Source: Gracilaria gracilis (Eukaryota > Rhodophyta > Florideophyceae > Gracilariales > Gracilariaceae). Taken from it: a DNA stretch of 64,000 nucleotides. The first letter of the stretch is position 1. Each line of letters starts with the position of its first letter. The translations under genes and the position numbers were made by a program. The notes below the pieces were generated by a model, which saw nothing but the letters and a program-made list of their open reading frames with translations, was not told the origin of the DNA and searched no databases. The stretch covers positions 1,302,001-1,366,000 of the forward strand of contig JARGSG010000183.1 in assembly GCA_030374805.1 (NCBI GenBank), given 5' to 3'. Below are positions 18,580 to 28,889 of this stretch, one piece after another.

Positions 18580-20675
18580 TATTCCACAGCAGTATCTGCA
18601 TTGGACAGCCGCTCTACCTCCTTTTGAATTTCTTCACCTTTGAGAATATCCTCAGCATCTAACGTCGTGTTCCCCACCCGTAACGCTGTACTCCCTCTAC
18701 TGGAAGCAGATTCTTGATGCACCAGACTATTCTCCCGCGAAGAAGAAAACCACCATGTACTAGCTGCACGAGTTAACTTTCCATTGCTTTCATCCTCGCC
18801 ATTTCGCCCGAGCCATTTGAACCATAGATCTCGTCGACTACTTTGTTTTTCTGGTTCGGTATTCGGCATGCGCTTCAACGTCGCCTGCAAGAACATGGCC
18901 TGTAGTTCTACTTGCGCACAACCCTTGTGGGTTTCGAGCACTTGGTTAAGATGGTCTTCTATATCACTGGATTTGATCATATAACTGTGGCATTCAAGAA
19001 GATTGATCAGCATAGCACATCCGTGTTCGTGTACTCCTTGGACGTATAAATGATGTTTCATAGTTGATATCACACCCGCAATTCCGTCTTGTCGCACACA
19101 AAGCCGCTTCGTTTGCACATTACCGTCTGAAATATTTCGCAACACTCGGCACGTGTACTCACATATAGATGCTGAAGATTCATGAATGTCAAGGAGGGAA
19201 ACCAAGGTTGCGATACCTCCGTTTCTAGCAGCTGCATACTTGTTTCTTCTGTTGTCGTACGTTGCATTCGCAAACGCTGGCAAGATGCTCACAACGACAT
19301 CGACGCACTTGTTCCATCTTTCTAAGCTTGCTGTTAAAAGAGGCATGATCGCACACTCCGCGATTCTCTGTCGATTGGTGGCGGTGAACGCCAAGTACCG
19401 AAGACAATGACAGGACAGTATTATAAACTTCTTTGCCACTGCGTGTTTGAGCAAACCACCTTCAATGATTTCGACGATCCCGGCTTTTCCCAGTTGCTCG
19501 CGTGCGAGAGGGTTTTGCCGAAGTAGTTCCCAACAGAGCTGAAGGCATGTAGTCTGGATGTTTAAGTACGCAGCATATTGTTCCATTATAGAAACTATGG
19601 TCCTTCCTACATCGCTCTCACATATCAGTATTGTGTTTTGTGAGTTGTTTGCAGCAAGGGTGTTCAAGGCAAGGAGACACTGCTCCAAAGCCACGACATC
19701 GTTTCTCCATTTGTCCAGACCATTTGCTAGTAGTGTTGGTGCCTGCAGTGAACCAGCAAGAATCTGGTTGAATTCACAGCTGAGACATATGCTGTGGAGC
19801 GCTTCGCAGCAACTTTCGAATAGAGCTGAGGTAACCCTTTCTTTGACCGAGAAGTTGTTTAGAATTACATTCATACCGTTTCTGTGACCCACCTGCAACT
19901 TGTTTTCCATATGAGAAATTGAAACTCGGGCAAGAAAACGCATTCCCAGCTCTTGAATGGCAAGGTCCTCAACATTACGTTCTAATGTTTCAATGACAAC
20001 CTTGATACCTTGACTGTTTCCTATAAAGGTCCTACTTCTTACATCCGTACAAAGATTAGTAAGAGACGAGAGTCCATTACGAAGTGTGCGAGTATCATCA
20101 AGATTAGATTCCATGCTTTCGATAGTTTGAGTTACAATTGTATTGCATTGAGCCACTCCTCCCAACTTGCGAAAGGCATCAAGATCTTCTGGACCAAGCC
20201 CGGAAATCTCAGAAACAATGGCATCACCGTCTGCATTGGATATGATACTCGTCAGTGGTGCTTGAGCGGGTATTTCTGATTGAAATGAGCACGATTCCTT
20301 TGGCTCGTAGATGTCCTCCTCTTGCTCTTGTTCGGGAGATATACCACCTTCACATTCGGTTGTTGCACTTAGGTTAGTCAGCTTCGAAAGTTCCTTGGGT
20401 TCCCCAAAGTCTCCTTTCACCTTTTCCTTCTCCGCCTGAACTGTTGTACTTCGAAATTTGTCCAAGACAGAAATATCTCTGTCAGACATGACAGAACTAC
20501 ATGAAGCTTTATCGGTATCTCGGATTAGTAGGGGTGTGCCCTTTCCATCATGTTCGGAAGGGGGATGTCGAGGGCCTTGACGTTTCCGGCTGGACATCTT
20601 TCTACAGAACACGATCTCAACATTCTCATCAGTGGTTTTCTCCGATGTCTCCATGGCAAATGATGAAATGTTCAA
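18576..20675 (-). CDS. Armadillo-repeat protein
   Basis: Intronless, 699 residues. The first 150 or so are acidic and low complexity (PEQEQEEDIYEPKE). From about residue 160 to 600 come successive helical repeats with ARM-type signatures, for example LRNGLSSLTNLCTDVRSR, LEQCLLALNTLAANNSQN, IILSCHCLRYLAFTATNR, CRVLRNISDGNVQTKRL and GCAMLINLLECH. The pattern resembles ARMC-type scaffold proteins rather than importin-alpha: no importin-beta-binding region is seen. The C-terminus is basic then acidic. Role: probable protein-protein scaffold; partners unknown. Convergent with the S1-domain gene; the two stop codons overlap within 18576-18579. Confidence 0.8.
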   Translation of the reverse strand: MNISSFAMETSEKTTDENVEIVFCRKMSSRKRQGPRHPPSEHDGKGTPLLIRDTDKASCSSVMSDRDISVLDKFRSTTVQAEKEKVKGDFGEPKELSKLTNLSATTECEGGISPEQEQEEDIYEPKESCSFQSEIPAQAPLTSIISNADGDAIVSEISGLGPEDLDAFRKLGGVAQCNTIVTQTIESMESNLDDTRTLRNGLSSLTNLCTDVRSRTFIGNSQGIKVVIETLERNVEDLAIQELGMRFLARVSISHMENKLQVGHRNGMNVILNNFSVKERVTSALFESCCEALHSICLSCEFNQILAGSLQAPTLLANGLDKWRNDVVALEQCLLALNTLAANNSQNTILICESDVGRTIVSIMEQYAAYLNIQTTCLQLCWELLRQNPLAREQLGKAGIVEIIEGGLLKHAVAKKFIILSCHCLRYLAFTATNRQRIAECAIMPLLTASLERWNKCVDVVVSILPAFANATYDNRRNKYAAARNGGIATLVSLLDIHESSASICEYTCRVLRNISDGNVQTKRLCVRQDGIAGVISTMKHHLYVQGVHEHGCAMLINLLECHSYMIKSSDIEDHLNQVLETHKGCAQVELQAMFLQATLKRMPNTEPEKQSSRRDLWFKWLGRNGEDESNGKLTRAASTWWFSSSRENSLVHQESASSRGSTALRVGNTTLDAEDILKGEEIQKEVERLSNADTAVEY

Positions 20676-21970
20676 TCAACTCTCACAGTTGGCTACCACA
20701 GAATACAATTTATAGATGTATTGAGGTTTGCAAAGAAACGACTCTAAGACCTAGAACTGTCACGATTGGAAATGAGAACCATCGTGTTGAAGAAGAAAGA
20801 AGAGTACTTCTTGCCGAAGAGAATAAAGCCTCAAGTAGTTTCGAAACGACTCGAACTAACAAACACGTGATAGTGGGTACAATCTGCCAGAAAAGATAAT
20901 TAGAAGTCGAAAGGACACGACGCATTTTAAGATAACTTAAGAAGGCATTGAAAAACTACCGGTTATCTCCTTGATGTGCTGCAAATGCAACTCAAGGAAT
21001 GGGCCTGAGGACAAGTGAGCTTTGTGATTCGAGAAAGGCGATCCCAACGTAGTCGCAAGCACGGCGATAACCTTCTGATTGCTGTGCAGACAAGAATAGC
21101 TGTGCTACATGTCCGATGTAGTCTTTTGAAATGGCCTGAAGGAGTGCTGGGTTTTCTGGTGAGAGAGCGTTTCTTCCAACAGAAACGCGATGCGGTACGT
21201 AGGAATTAGACTACCGCGCCCGTATCAGAGAGAGAGAGAGAGAGATGTGAGGCAGTCATGAACGCCATTACCAAGAGTATCCGTGAAGACACAGATAACT
21301 TAAGAACACAGAAACGCTCCGTATCAAGTTGTATTTAGGGTTTATGCGGTCATAAGGAGAGAGAGAGGGAATTTCAGAACGTGCAGGCGAAGCATTCCCT
21401 TGGCGGATGCCCGCTTCTTATACATCTCTATCGCACACTCTTTTGCAGGTATGCAACGTTATACTAGCACGTTGCTAGTCAAAGAAACGTTCTCTCACAA
21501 GGAAGGCCAATAACTTACAAAGCAGGGCACTTCACGAGATGATATTACTGGTACGCTTAATTCGTAGACACACCCTCAGACACAATCTCAGACATCCTTT
21601 CCCTCGTTGTAGTTGGCCTGCTGTATACCGAAGTCCTCGCAAAGACTTACGTCAGTTAAACATACGGAACATGAAGGTCAAACCGTCTTCTTCATGTCAT
21701 ACGGCGAGGTTTCGCATTTGTTCGAAAAGGCATGTGTGACGAGCGAAAAAAAAAAGCAGCTGATACTAGATAATGACAGTACTTGTACGATACAAGCAGA
21801 AGCAGGGGTATCCGCAAGCAAATCAGAAGGATACATCAGTGAACGCCCACGGAACAGGTTCAATCTGTCTCTTGCCATAGTACTAGTTGCGCACTTGAAC
21901 CGTGTCTCATGATATATTTACAACCCCATAATGGGGTTAGTAGGATATCCATAAGCTGCAATTGATGTCC
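20676..21970. other. Intergenic region with GA microsatellite
   Basis: About 1.3 kb. A (GA)n run occupies roughly 21227-21246, with a second GA-rich run near 21357-21368. Several frames of 60-130 codons overlap each other on both strands and none has a domain. This is promoter DNA for the ARM gene and 3' flank of the REJ-like gene. Confidence 0.45.
21227..21246. repeat. GA dinucleotide microsatellite
   Basis: About ten uninterrupted AG/GA dinucleotides; simple sequence repeat in non-coding DNA. Confidence 0.85.
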
Positions 21971-24900
21971 TTAGGCGGCGGCAGCTGCCCCAACCAGCGC
22001 TGCGTAGGAAGAACTAGATGTTACCCATGATACAGCTACACCCACTACCCCGACTATGGTTCCTCCAAATGCTAGATAACCAAACTCAATGTTGAACATT
22101 GGAGTTTGTACCTGAGGCCTCCTTGCATTTGCAGGACAATCCACACCAGTGGCACCGAAGGTCCCCATTGTCGCGCTTCTTAAAAGAATTGTCGAACTCT
22201 GGTCTTCAGGTAAATAGGTTTCAACGTCACTGAAATTTCTTACGAGAATGGAAGTATTCCGATTCAAAGTACGGTCAGTAGATCTAGTAATCGAATAACC
22301 GTCTGCTGAGAGGCATCCACGGTAGGGTGTCATTCCAAGTTTATGAACCGACATGTTGAACTGGAAACATGTCGGTAGGCTTGGGAGATTAATGTCATCA
22401 ACACCATTCGAAAGCAGCAAGGCAGTACTAGAGTTCGAAATGAAAACAGTATCACTTGCGTGCTTCACAGCACCTGTAAAGAACTGGTAATCCATTGTTT
22501 CCAGCAAGGAGAACAGTTGCTTTGAACTAAACCGAAAACCAGCAGCCTGTTCCCCATCATCCCCCCAGAAAAAGGATTCCTTGCACCATTTGAAACTTGT
22601 AGTTTCCCCACGCACCTCGTTAACCTGATTGGTAACGCATGTCACCGCCATGGAAAAGAACACATGCCTTGGTTGCAAAGGGGTTTCAAAAGTACCAAGG
22701 AATTCATATGAACCTGTTACTTGCCGCATAACTCCCAAAACACCTGTGTCGTTCCCTATGATGGCGACGGTAGCATCAGTTTGAAACAAGATTGTGTTGA
22801 ATCGCTTAATAGCACCGCATTGGGCATCTCGAGAAAGTACTGTTGTTAGCTGTTCCCTCAGCAGGTGGAAAACATTCAAAACCAGGGACCTCTCACTATC
22901 TCTTTCCCGATTTGCAGACTGGATGGTTCCGTTACCTCCAGCACTCGTAAACAAGCGAAGAGCATGTTCTATAGAAAGATTATAGAAGGCCTTCAGTTCA
23001 AGCTCATGGTCGAAGGACTCCTCTGTAGGGACCCGTTTTATAGCCAAATCAACTATTGAAAGCAGCGATTCCAAAGCTGTGAGTGAAATATATTCCGGTC
23101 GCACTGAAGCTAATCTCACAGCAGCTACGACAAAACTCTTTGAACTCGATGTTGATGGTATCGAGTTGCTGACTAATCCTTCCAAGGTGCTAACCATATT
23201 GTTGAATTCTGTTCCCTCAGTGTCAGTGAATGATTCGGGGTCCCAGGAACCCTGTACTGATAAAATCATTGAAGTGAGGAGTAAGATTGTTCCATGATCC
23301 CCAGCACGTTCAAGCTCAGATGCAAACTGGGCTGTAGTCGACAAATCAGATATTGACGACAAAGAGGTTGAGCTGTTTGACACAGTTAATGTCCCTGGAA
23401 AATAGGCTTCGTCCATCAATGCGGAACCGTGTACATCTCGAAGTCGCACCAGAATCCTGAACCTCCCAGTCACAGGGATACGAAACTGAATAGTGCTACT
23501 TCCACTACATCCGTCTAGACATTGTTCACGACCATTGCTATCAACAGCGAAGAAGTAGAAAAGGAATGGATAACTTGCATCAAGGTTGACTCCAGCCCAA
23601 GCTGAGAAGACATCTTCAGTGTGGCCACGATCTAGAGGCAACTCCGGAAGCACTAGTTTTGGCCGGTCTCTCGTCCTCACTGCAACTTCAACTTCACTTG
23701 TACCAACCAAAGGGATTGAGCTAGATAGATTCAGACGAATAGTATAGCGTTCGTAAGGAAGGAGAGCGTAGGCTTTGATACCCAAAGGAAATTGCTGGGA
23801 GCGATTCAGAGCTGGATTATAGTAACGTGTGAGCAAGATAAGGTTCGTAGGATCCGAGATTATGTCCGATCCAAAGCTTGATGAGACCATTTCAAATGTC
23901 CAGAACACATTATTAGTAGGTCTTGGAACGATCACAATATCCTCGTAAAAAGGTAGGCTTTGCATGTTAAGGAAATCCCCACGGTTGTTATAAATATCGA
24001 TTCCTGATAGTGTGGCCACACCATTTTCTTCTGTTCTGACTTCAATAGTTTGGGTGGCCTGATCAGAACGAAAGGACTCAGTACCAACCTGTAATGTGTA
24101 CCGCAGAAAGAAGCTTTTCGACCCATTTGATCTTGGATCTAGAGCGTTCAGATCTCCTTGGCGGAGAAGTGCCTGACTAGACACTGAGAATGACTCCGCT
24201 TCAGGGTTCGGAAGATATCCCATGCTACAAGAGCTTGCTTCACTCAAAAAATCCAACTCTGTTGAGATTCTGCACGTCCAACGATACTCCGAGATTAACT
24301 GTCGTCCTAACATAGCGCAATCTGGACAAACGGTGTTTTCCGACGTTATCTCCAAGTTCGTGTTTCCGTCATGAACCAAAAAGGAAGCGCCGTTTCTTAT
24401 TACAGGAGCTAGTCCAACAGGTTGAACTCGAAAAGTAGTGACGGAGCTTCCGCTGATACCCGAATCATCACGCATGTATGCCACCATCGACACAGAGTGA
24501 TTCCCGTAAATCAAAAACGATTGAGGAATAACAAACTCCCGCCCCAGGAGACCAACAACAGGCTCTGTTATTTCTTGACTTCCGGACGGAGATTTGCTTT
24601 TTCTTACGTAGGTCTCCCCTCGTAAGGTCCATTCATAAACCACTGGAGAAAGACGATTGTAGCAGTTCTTTGGTGGCGTTACAATTTGGGCATAGACTCG
24701 AGCAGCGACGTTTGGAAACGCAATACCGCGGACGTTTGGGGATATCAGCGTTACACCAATGACTGGGGCTTGGCTTTTCACCACTATTATCGAGTCCGCA
24801 AGTGTTTCATTGTTAACTACACACTCAACGGATATGATGAAAGCTCCTGTGGTTCCTCCAAAAAATGTTGGCGGTATCCGTAGTTCCTTGTCTGTTGTAC

Positions 24901-26641
24901 TAGAGATTTCGCTGTTGTCCTCCAAGATATTCTGTTCGAAGGGGTCATTAACTGCAACCAAGCGCCAGTCAAAACCTTCTGGATCCGGAATTCCGTTGGG
25001 TAGCTCTGCTATATATGCTGACGAATCACATGAGCCTAGTTCGTACTGATCACTCTCTACATCGTAGCTTGCCCCAAGAACCCGAAGGGAAACCACCACC
25101 GCTGTTTCAGAAATGAATGAAAAACCAACTGATGCCGAGTTTTCCGAGTTGATGGCAAGAGAAATGGGAAATTCGTAAGCTGTGCCAATGTCATCCCGTT
25201 CCGGTAATAGGAAAGTGATAGATTGACGATCCTCGCTGAGCTCTGGAACAATCCCAAGACTTGACAACGGCTTCGTTCCGATCAGCACCGTGTGCTCTGC
25301 GTTCCCGGGATCAAATCCATCAAAATAACCGGTTATTGTTACGGTGTCCCCAGGGGACGCAAATTGGGGATTCACTTCATCTATTGAGAGCGGAGTTGTA
25401 TTGTAAGAGAACTGAGTGACCTCATTCGAAAGTATTGATTGGACAGTTGTTCCATTTTCGAGATCCGCTACAAGCCTAATATCTAGGTCAACTCCGAGGC
25501 CAGGAGCAGATACGTACTCTGCAGCATACAGCCCATTCTCCAAAAGCCGAAATGAACCAGGGACTTCTTGAAACGTGAACGTTCCTACTTGAAGACGTCG
25601 CTCCATGGCATTGTTGACGTTATCGTATATGACAGTTATCGTTTCCCCTCCTGACCTCCAAAACGATCGTCGAGGCTCAACGCTTTCTATGATGGGAGGA
25701 GGATCACCGAGCACTGATATCGACAGTGAATTTTCATATTGATCATCAGAAAGCAGTTCTGCTCCTTCTGTGAAAGACGCCCATACGAAAGTCATCTTAG
25801 TATTACCATCCTTGTATGGTACATACCGCAAATCGTAGGTAAGGGGTTCTCCATTTCCCTCTATCGTGAACGCAGCACCGCAACTATCAGTTAATTCAGA
25901 TGCTGGAGCACGGGAGAAGCTGGGACAATTTGAATTCAACTGAACTGGCGATGTTGCGTCGCTCTCTGAAATCACTTGAATCGTTTCCAAGGAAGCGATA
26001 ACGTCCGAACCGGGAATTGATGACGAGCTTGCACCGTCCGGATATTGCACATACACCTGCAGTGAACGTAGTCGCCTTTCCAAAACATCGCGGTAGTCGG
26101 AAAGGACTGGGCTATCATCGCCAGAATATACGATTTTAGATTCTTGCAGGGCCGCAACCTCCGACCCAGTTGCTGCTGAGGCGGAAGAAACCTCGAAAAG
26201 AGAAAGACCTGCTATGATAAAATCCATAGACGATTGGCAGACAGATTCAGAAGTTTCAGGATCTGTAGCGATGAGAGTAAACGTGGTAACACCAACGAGG
26301 TTATCAAACACTACCAAAACAGAAACGTTTTGGCAAGCACTTGCACCAGATTGAATGACGTTGAATGATATGTGCTCGCTATCAGTAGGTAAAACGTCAG
26401 ACGAAGAAGACGTGGTCACATACACATACTGAGCTCCAGGTTGTGAAGGACACACAATGAACTCGACAAGGTCATCTGCATTGCCATTAGTTTGTAGTAG
26501 GACACGTTCTGAATCTTGGGAGAACATCGTGCAAAACGAGGTTTGGCGTGAAGAAAATTTGGAATCAAGCCGGGGTATTGGACGGGCTTCGAGCATTGTG
26601 AGACTGAGCAGACCAGTTACAAAGTAGAGAAAGCGAAACAT
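21971..26641 (-). CDS. Secreted/surface IPT-TIG and REJ-like protein
   Basis: From the ATG at 26641 the intronless product has 1,556 residues and begins with a signal peptide (MFRFLYFVTGLLSLTMLEA). Two IPT/TIG Ig-like domains are recognisable near residues 315-400 (PIIESVEPRRSFWRSGGETITV) and 415-515 (IDEVNPQFASPGDTVTITGYF). Residues about 640-1450 resemble the REJ (receptor for egg jelly) module of polycystin-1-like proteins, with repeated Ser/Val/Leu-rich beta strands and many Asn-X-Ser/Thr sites. The C-terminus has one hydrophobic segment (FGYLAFGGTIVGVVGVAVSWV) followed by a short AlaGly tail: a membrane anchor or GPI-type signal. There is no polycystin channel region or PLAT domain. An upstream ATG at 26785 is in frame but would bury the signal peptide. 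Role: probably extracellular adhesion or recognition (inference). Confidence 0.72.
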   Translation of the reverse strand: MFRFLYFVTGLLSLTMLEARPIPRLDSKFSSRQTSFCTMFSQDSERVLLQTNGNADDLVEFIVCPSQPGAQYVYVTTSSSSDVLPTDSEHISFNVIQSGASACQNVSVLVVFDNLVGVTTFTLIATDPETSESVCQSSMDFIIAGLSLFEVSSASAATGSEVAALQESKIVYSGDDSPVLSDYRDVLERRLRSLQVYVQYPDGASSSSIPGSDVIASLETIQVISESDATSPVQLNSNCPSFSRAPASELTDSCGAAFTIEGNGEPLTYDLRYVPYKDGNTKMTFVWASFTEGAELLSDDQYENSLSISVLGDPPPIIESVEPRRSFWRSGGETITVIYDNVNNAMERRLQVGTFTFQEVPGSFRLLENGLYAAEYVSAPGLGVDLDIRLVADLENGTTVQSILSNEVTQFSYNTTPLSIDEVNPQFASPGDTVTITGYFDGFDPGNAEHTVLIGTKPLSSLGIVPELSEDRQSITFLLPERDDIGTAYEFPISLAINSENSASVGFSFISETAVVVSLRVLGASYDVESDQYELGSCDSSAYIAELPNGIPDPEGFDWRLVAVNDPFEQNILEDNSEISSTTDKELRIPPTFFGGTTGAFIISVECVVNNETLADSIIVVKSQAPVIGVTLISPNVRGIAFPNVAARVYAQIVTPPKNCYNRLSPVVYEWTLRGETYVRKSKSPSGSQEITEPVVGLLGREFVIPQSFLIYGNHSVSMVAYMRDDSGISGSSVTTFRVQPVGLAPVIRNGASFLVHDGNTNLEITSENTVCPDCAMLGRQLISEYRWTCRISTELDFLSEASSCSMGYLPNPEAESFSVSSQALLRQGDLNALDPRSNGSKSFFLRYTLQVGTESFRSDQATQTIEVRTEENGVATLSGIDIYNNRGDFLNMQSLPFYEDIVIVPRPTNNVFWTFEMVSSSFGSDIISDPTNLILLTRYYNPALNRSQQFPLGIKAYALLPYERYTIRLNLSSSIPLVGTSEVEVAVRTRDRPKLVLPELPLDRGHTEDVFSAWAGVNLDASYPFLFYFFAVDSNGREQCLDGCSGSSTIQFRIPVTGRFRILVRLRDVHGSALMDEAYFPGTLTVSNSSTSLSSISDLSTTAQFASELERAGDHGTILLLTSMILSVQGSWDPESFTDTEGTEFNNMVSTLEGLVSNSIPSTSSSKSFVVAAVRLASVRPEYISLTALESLLSIVDLAIKRVPTEESFDHELELKAFYNLSIEHALRLFTSAGGNGTIQSANRERDSERSLVLNVFHLLREQLTTVLSRDAQCGAIKRFNTILFQTDATVAIIGNDTGVLGVMRQVTGSYEFLGTFETPLQPRHVFFSMAVTCVTNQVNEVRGETTSFKWCKESFFWGDDGEQAAGFRFSSKQLFSLLETMDYQFFTGAVKHASDTVFISNSSTALLLSNGVDDINLPSLPTCFQFNMSVHKLGMTPYRGCLSADGYSITRSTDRTLNRNTSILVRNFSDVETYLPEDQSSTILLRSATMGTFGATGVDCPANARRPQVQTPMFNIEFGYLAFGGTIVGVVGVAVSWVTSSSSYAALVGAAAAA

Positions 26642-26921
26642 GTATACCAGAGGCGCGTGAATCGTTTCTAGGATATGGGCGCGAAAGCGTAATGGCCGTG
26701 TATGCCGATTGAAAATCAATGATACTCGTTTGAGTCGCGCAACATGTAGCGCATTGGTGGGGGTACCGCTGGCGTAGGGGATCAAGACTTGAGAACGTTC
26801 AGCAATACGGCATTACACTCGAGGAGAACATGCCATGTCAAGATTTGAGCCAGAGCGATATGAACTGAGGAGCAGTCATGGAGGAAAAGAAGCAAGGAGA
26901 AGGAGGATGAACTGCTGCTCA

Positions 26922-27479
26922 CTATTCGTTGGAGCGAGGGAGGAAAACGACGCAGAGTATGAATGACATGGGAACAGCATCCTGTGGATTAAGTTTGTAA
27001 GTCGTTTCATGATGAGGCGATGGGAAGAATCCATGAAAGTGCGGCGGGGCTCCGTGGGGACCGGCAGCGGCAGCGAAGCATACCTTCGGAAGGAGAAGCG
27101 AGAGTTGAGTCGCTATGCCCCCTGTTGAACGAAGGCCCATGATGATGGCGGTAGTCACGGCTGTACGGTTTACCGTTGGTACCGTTGTACCACTGGCGAA
27201 AGTATCCATATGCCATATGACATCGATCGGATCGTACACATACTGCTGATTCAGTAGAGCTAGAATGAGCCCGTTTACAGCCCAATTGAAACACGACACG
27301 TGGGCACTGACCAGTAGCATTGCTCCAAGCTGAGAAGCAACGACACAATCGCAACGATGAACAAATATCAGCATGAGCGTGATCACATGCATGCTCCGCA
27401 ACGCGGCCACAACGGTGGCATCGTCAATCAAGCTGACAATTTGCTTACCTATCGTCACACGGCTTACTCTCTGCCGCAT
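26922..27479 (-). CDS. Possible hydrophobic hypothetical protein
   Basis: A 185-codon frame from the ATG at 27479. It has hydrophobic stretches (HVITLMLIFVH, VASQLGAMLLVSAHVSCFNWAVNGLILALL) and a His/Pro-rich C-terminus. Codon content is plausible but no domain is recognised. Its start is only about 20 bp from the start of the divergent Ser/Pro-rich frame at 27500, so the two probably cannot both be genes as drawn. The TACCnnnGGTA motif at 27171 lies inside it. Confidence 0.33.
   Translation of the reverse strand: MRQRVSRVTIGKQIVSLIDDATVVAALRSMHVITLMLIFVHRCDCVVASQLGAMLLVSAHVSCFNWAVNGLILALLNQQYVYDPIDVIWHMDTFASGTTVPTVNRTAVTTAIIMGLRSTGGIATQLSLLLPKVCFAAAAGPHGAPPHFHGFFPSPHHETTYKLNPQDAVPMSFILCVVFLPRSNE
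27171..27196. promoter_or_regulatory. TACCnnnGGTA motif pair
   Basis: TACCGTTGGTA (27171-27181) overlaps TACCGTTGTACCA, the left two thirds of the 19-mer seen at 441 and 17550. It lies 320 bp upstream of the Ser/Pro-rich frame and 530 bp upstream of the REJ-like gene, so it could be the promoter of either. Confidence 0.3.
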
Positions 27480-27499
27480 CTCAACGTCTGTCAACCATC

Positions 27500-27889
27500 A
27501 TGGTCCAACCACCGAATATCATATCCAGCCCGTCAGCGAGCCGGCCGCCCTCCGGCAACCCTCACGCCTCATCTGAGGTGCGCAGCTCCTTTCAAACGCC
27601 GCAGCGCTCTCCGCCATCGCAACAGCCAACGTCCACAGGCGTCATGGCGACTCCGCCTGGGCCGAGCACGCCCATGTCGCCGTCGTCATTTGTGCGTGTG
27701 CGAACGCCGGTTTCTCCGCGCCCAGTCCCGCAAAGCTCTCCTGCGTCGCCCCCACAACACTCTCTACCACCCGCTATTCGGACTTGTGTTTCTCCGCCTC
27801 CTGATAATGCCAGGGTGTTTCCGACTACGCCTGTGGCGAGTCGCGGTTCTAGAGCTCGTGGTCACAATCCGCCTCAATCACCTAGATGA
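27500..27889 (+). CDS. Ser/Pro-rich hypothetical protein
   Basis: An ATG at 27500 opens 129 codons dominated by Ser, Pro, Thr, Arg and Gln, with many SP/TP pairs (TPMSPSSFVRVRTPVSPRP). This is a disordered, potentially proline-directed-kinase-regulated region. Beyond its stop, another frame continues with globular-looking residues (EETACVPEELYHDYIVRACLCGSF region, to about 28067), where a GTATCTAAC donor-like site follows. The frame may therefore be the first exon of a longer gene; I could not place the connecting intron. No family recognised. Confidence 0.4.
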   Translation: MVQPPNIISSPSASRPPSGNPHASSEVRSSFQTPQRSPPSQQPTSTGVMATPPGPSTPMSPSSFVRVRTPVSPRPVPQSSPASPPQHSLPPAIRTCVSPPPDNARVFPTTPVASRGSRARGHNPPQSPR

Positions 27890-28195
27890 TGCTTTTGGCC
27901 GGGGGTTTCGTACTGGGGCGGAGACGGCGTGCGTGCCGGAGGAATTGTACCATGATTATATTGTGCGGGCTTGTCTTTGCGGATCATTCATGACAGGTCA
28001 GATGCTCGACGTTCTATTTCTATCCAAGGGCTGGAGCGGTGTCCTTGAGGAGAACGTGACATTTGTCAAAGGTATCTAACTATTACCTGCCATCGTAAAA
28101 CACTATGGAATGCGCAGATTTGTCTTGATCCGAAACAAACCGTGTGCGAGAAGAGGCCCGCCATGTTCATAGAGATTCATGAAAAGAGGCCATGC
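27890..28195. other. Possible further exons, unresolved
   Basis: Holds the globular-looking segment DDAFGRGFRTGAETACVPEE and following residues (to about 28067), and a second protein-like piece near 28120-28180. These may be exons of the Ser/Pro-rich gene. No splice model was convincing. Confidence 0.25.
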
Positions 28196-28620
28196 TTACC
28201 ATACTACTTCCACGTCATGCAGCTTGCCACGTGTAGAAAGATTCAAACTCGAACCGGCAGCTGATGATGCAAATGCACGACAATTCCAAAATGTAGCCCA
28301 TGATCCAGAAAGTTGCACAAAACGCCAAACCATTGGCTCGCCTTCGCACAGTTCACTGAGGGCCGTCATGTCGCGCTCTGCGGTGCGCTGTGCATCGTTG
28401 TACCCTTGTAACTCGAGAGCACCCCCAAATAACGGAAAAATTAAGAATTGCGCTTTTTTGCTCGAACCCCACGTTGCCACAAGCCTTCGCATTTGCATGT
28501 CCACAGAGCGTGCGGCCAATGCCGTGCGCCGCGAAGCCAAACCTACTCCGTTAGACGCCAGTCCGGGCGCATCGATGAGTTTCGCCGTTGGCCTCTGGAT
28601 TCATCCATTGATGATGCCAT
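28196..28620 (-). CDS. Hypothetical protein, tentative two-exon model
   Basis: Exon 1 begins at the ATG at 28620 (MASSMDESRGQRRNSSMRPD) and exon 2 runs from 28484 to a TAA at 28196, with residues such as LIFPLFGGALELQGYNDAQR. A 62-nt intron (28546 to 28485, donor GTAGGT, acceptor GAAG) keeps the phase and gives 120 residues, but its branch point is not obvious, so the junction is weaker than others here. Without splicing, exon 2 alone is a 114-codon frame lacking an ATG at its start. Its start is 270 bp from the divergent thioredoxin gene. No family recognised. Confidence 0.4.
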
Positions 28621-28889
28621 TTGCGTCTCGCTCCTCCGTCCCCGGACTATCTATCATATTGTCCATATCTTAATCTGCGTTCGGGCCGTGTCCCGGCGGC
28701 GCGCCGAGCACACATGCGTTGCTCTCTTCTTCCGTTTTCGACCTGATCTCGATCCCTCTCGAATTCTATGTCCACTTTCCCTCGACGACAGGAGAACAAA
28801 CTCCCACGAGTAACTCTCATCCGATAAATAGTCGCTCCTCTCGTTGTCAACTCCCACTCTCCGCATCTAAGCTAACTTTGTCCTCGAAC

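Noticed and set aside
28120-28200. Segment ICLDPKQTVCEK resembling a chemokine CxC region
   Set aside because: Chance similarity in an untranslated or unresolved reading frame; no chemokine expected in this organism.
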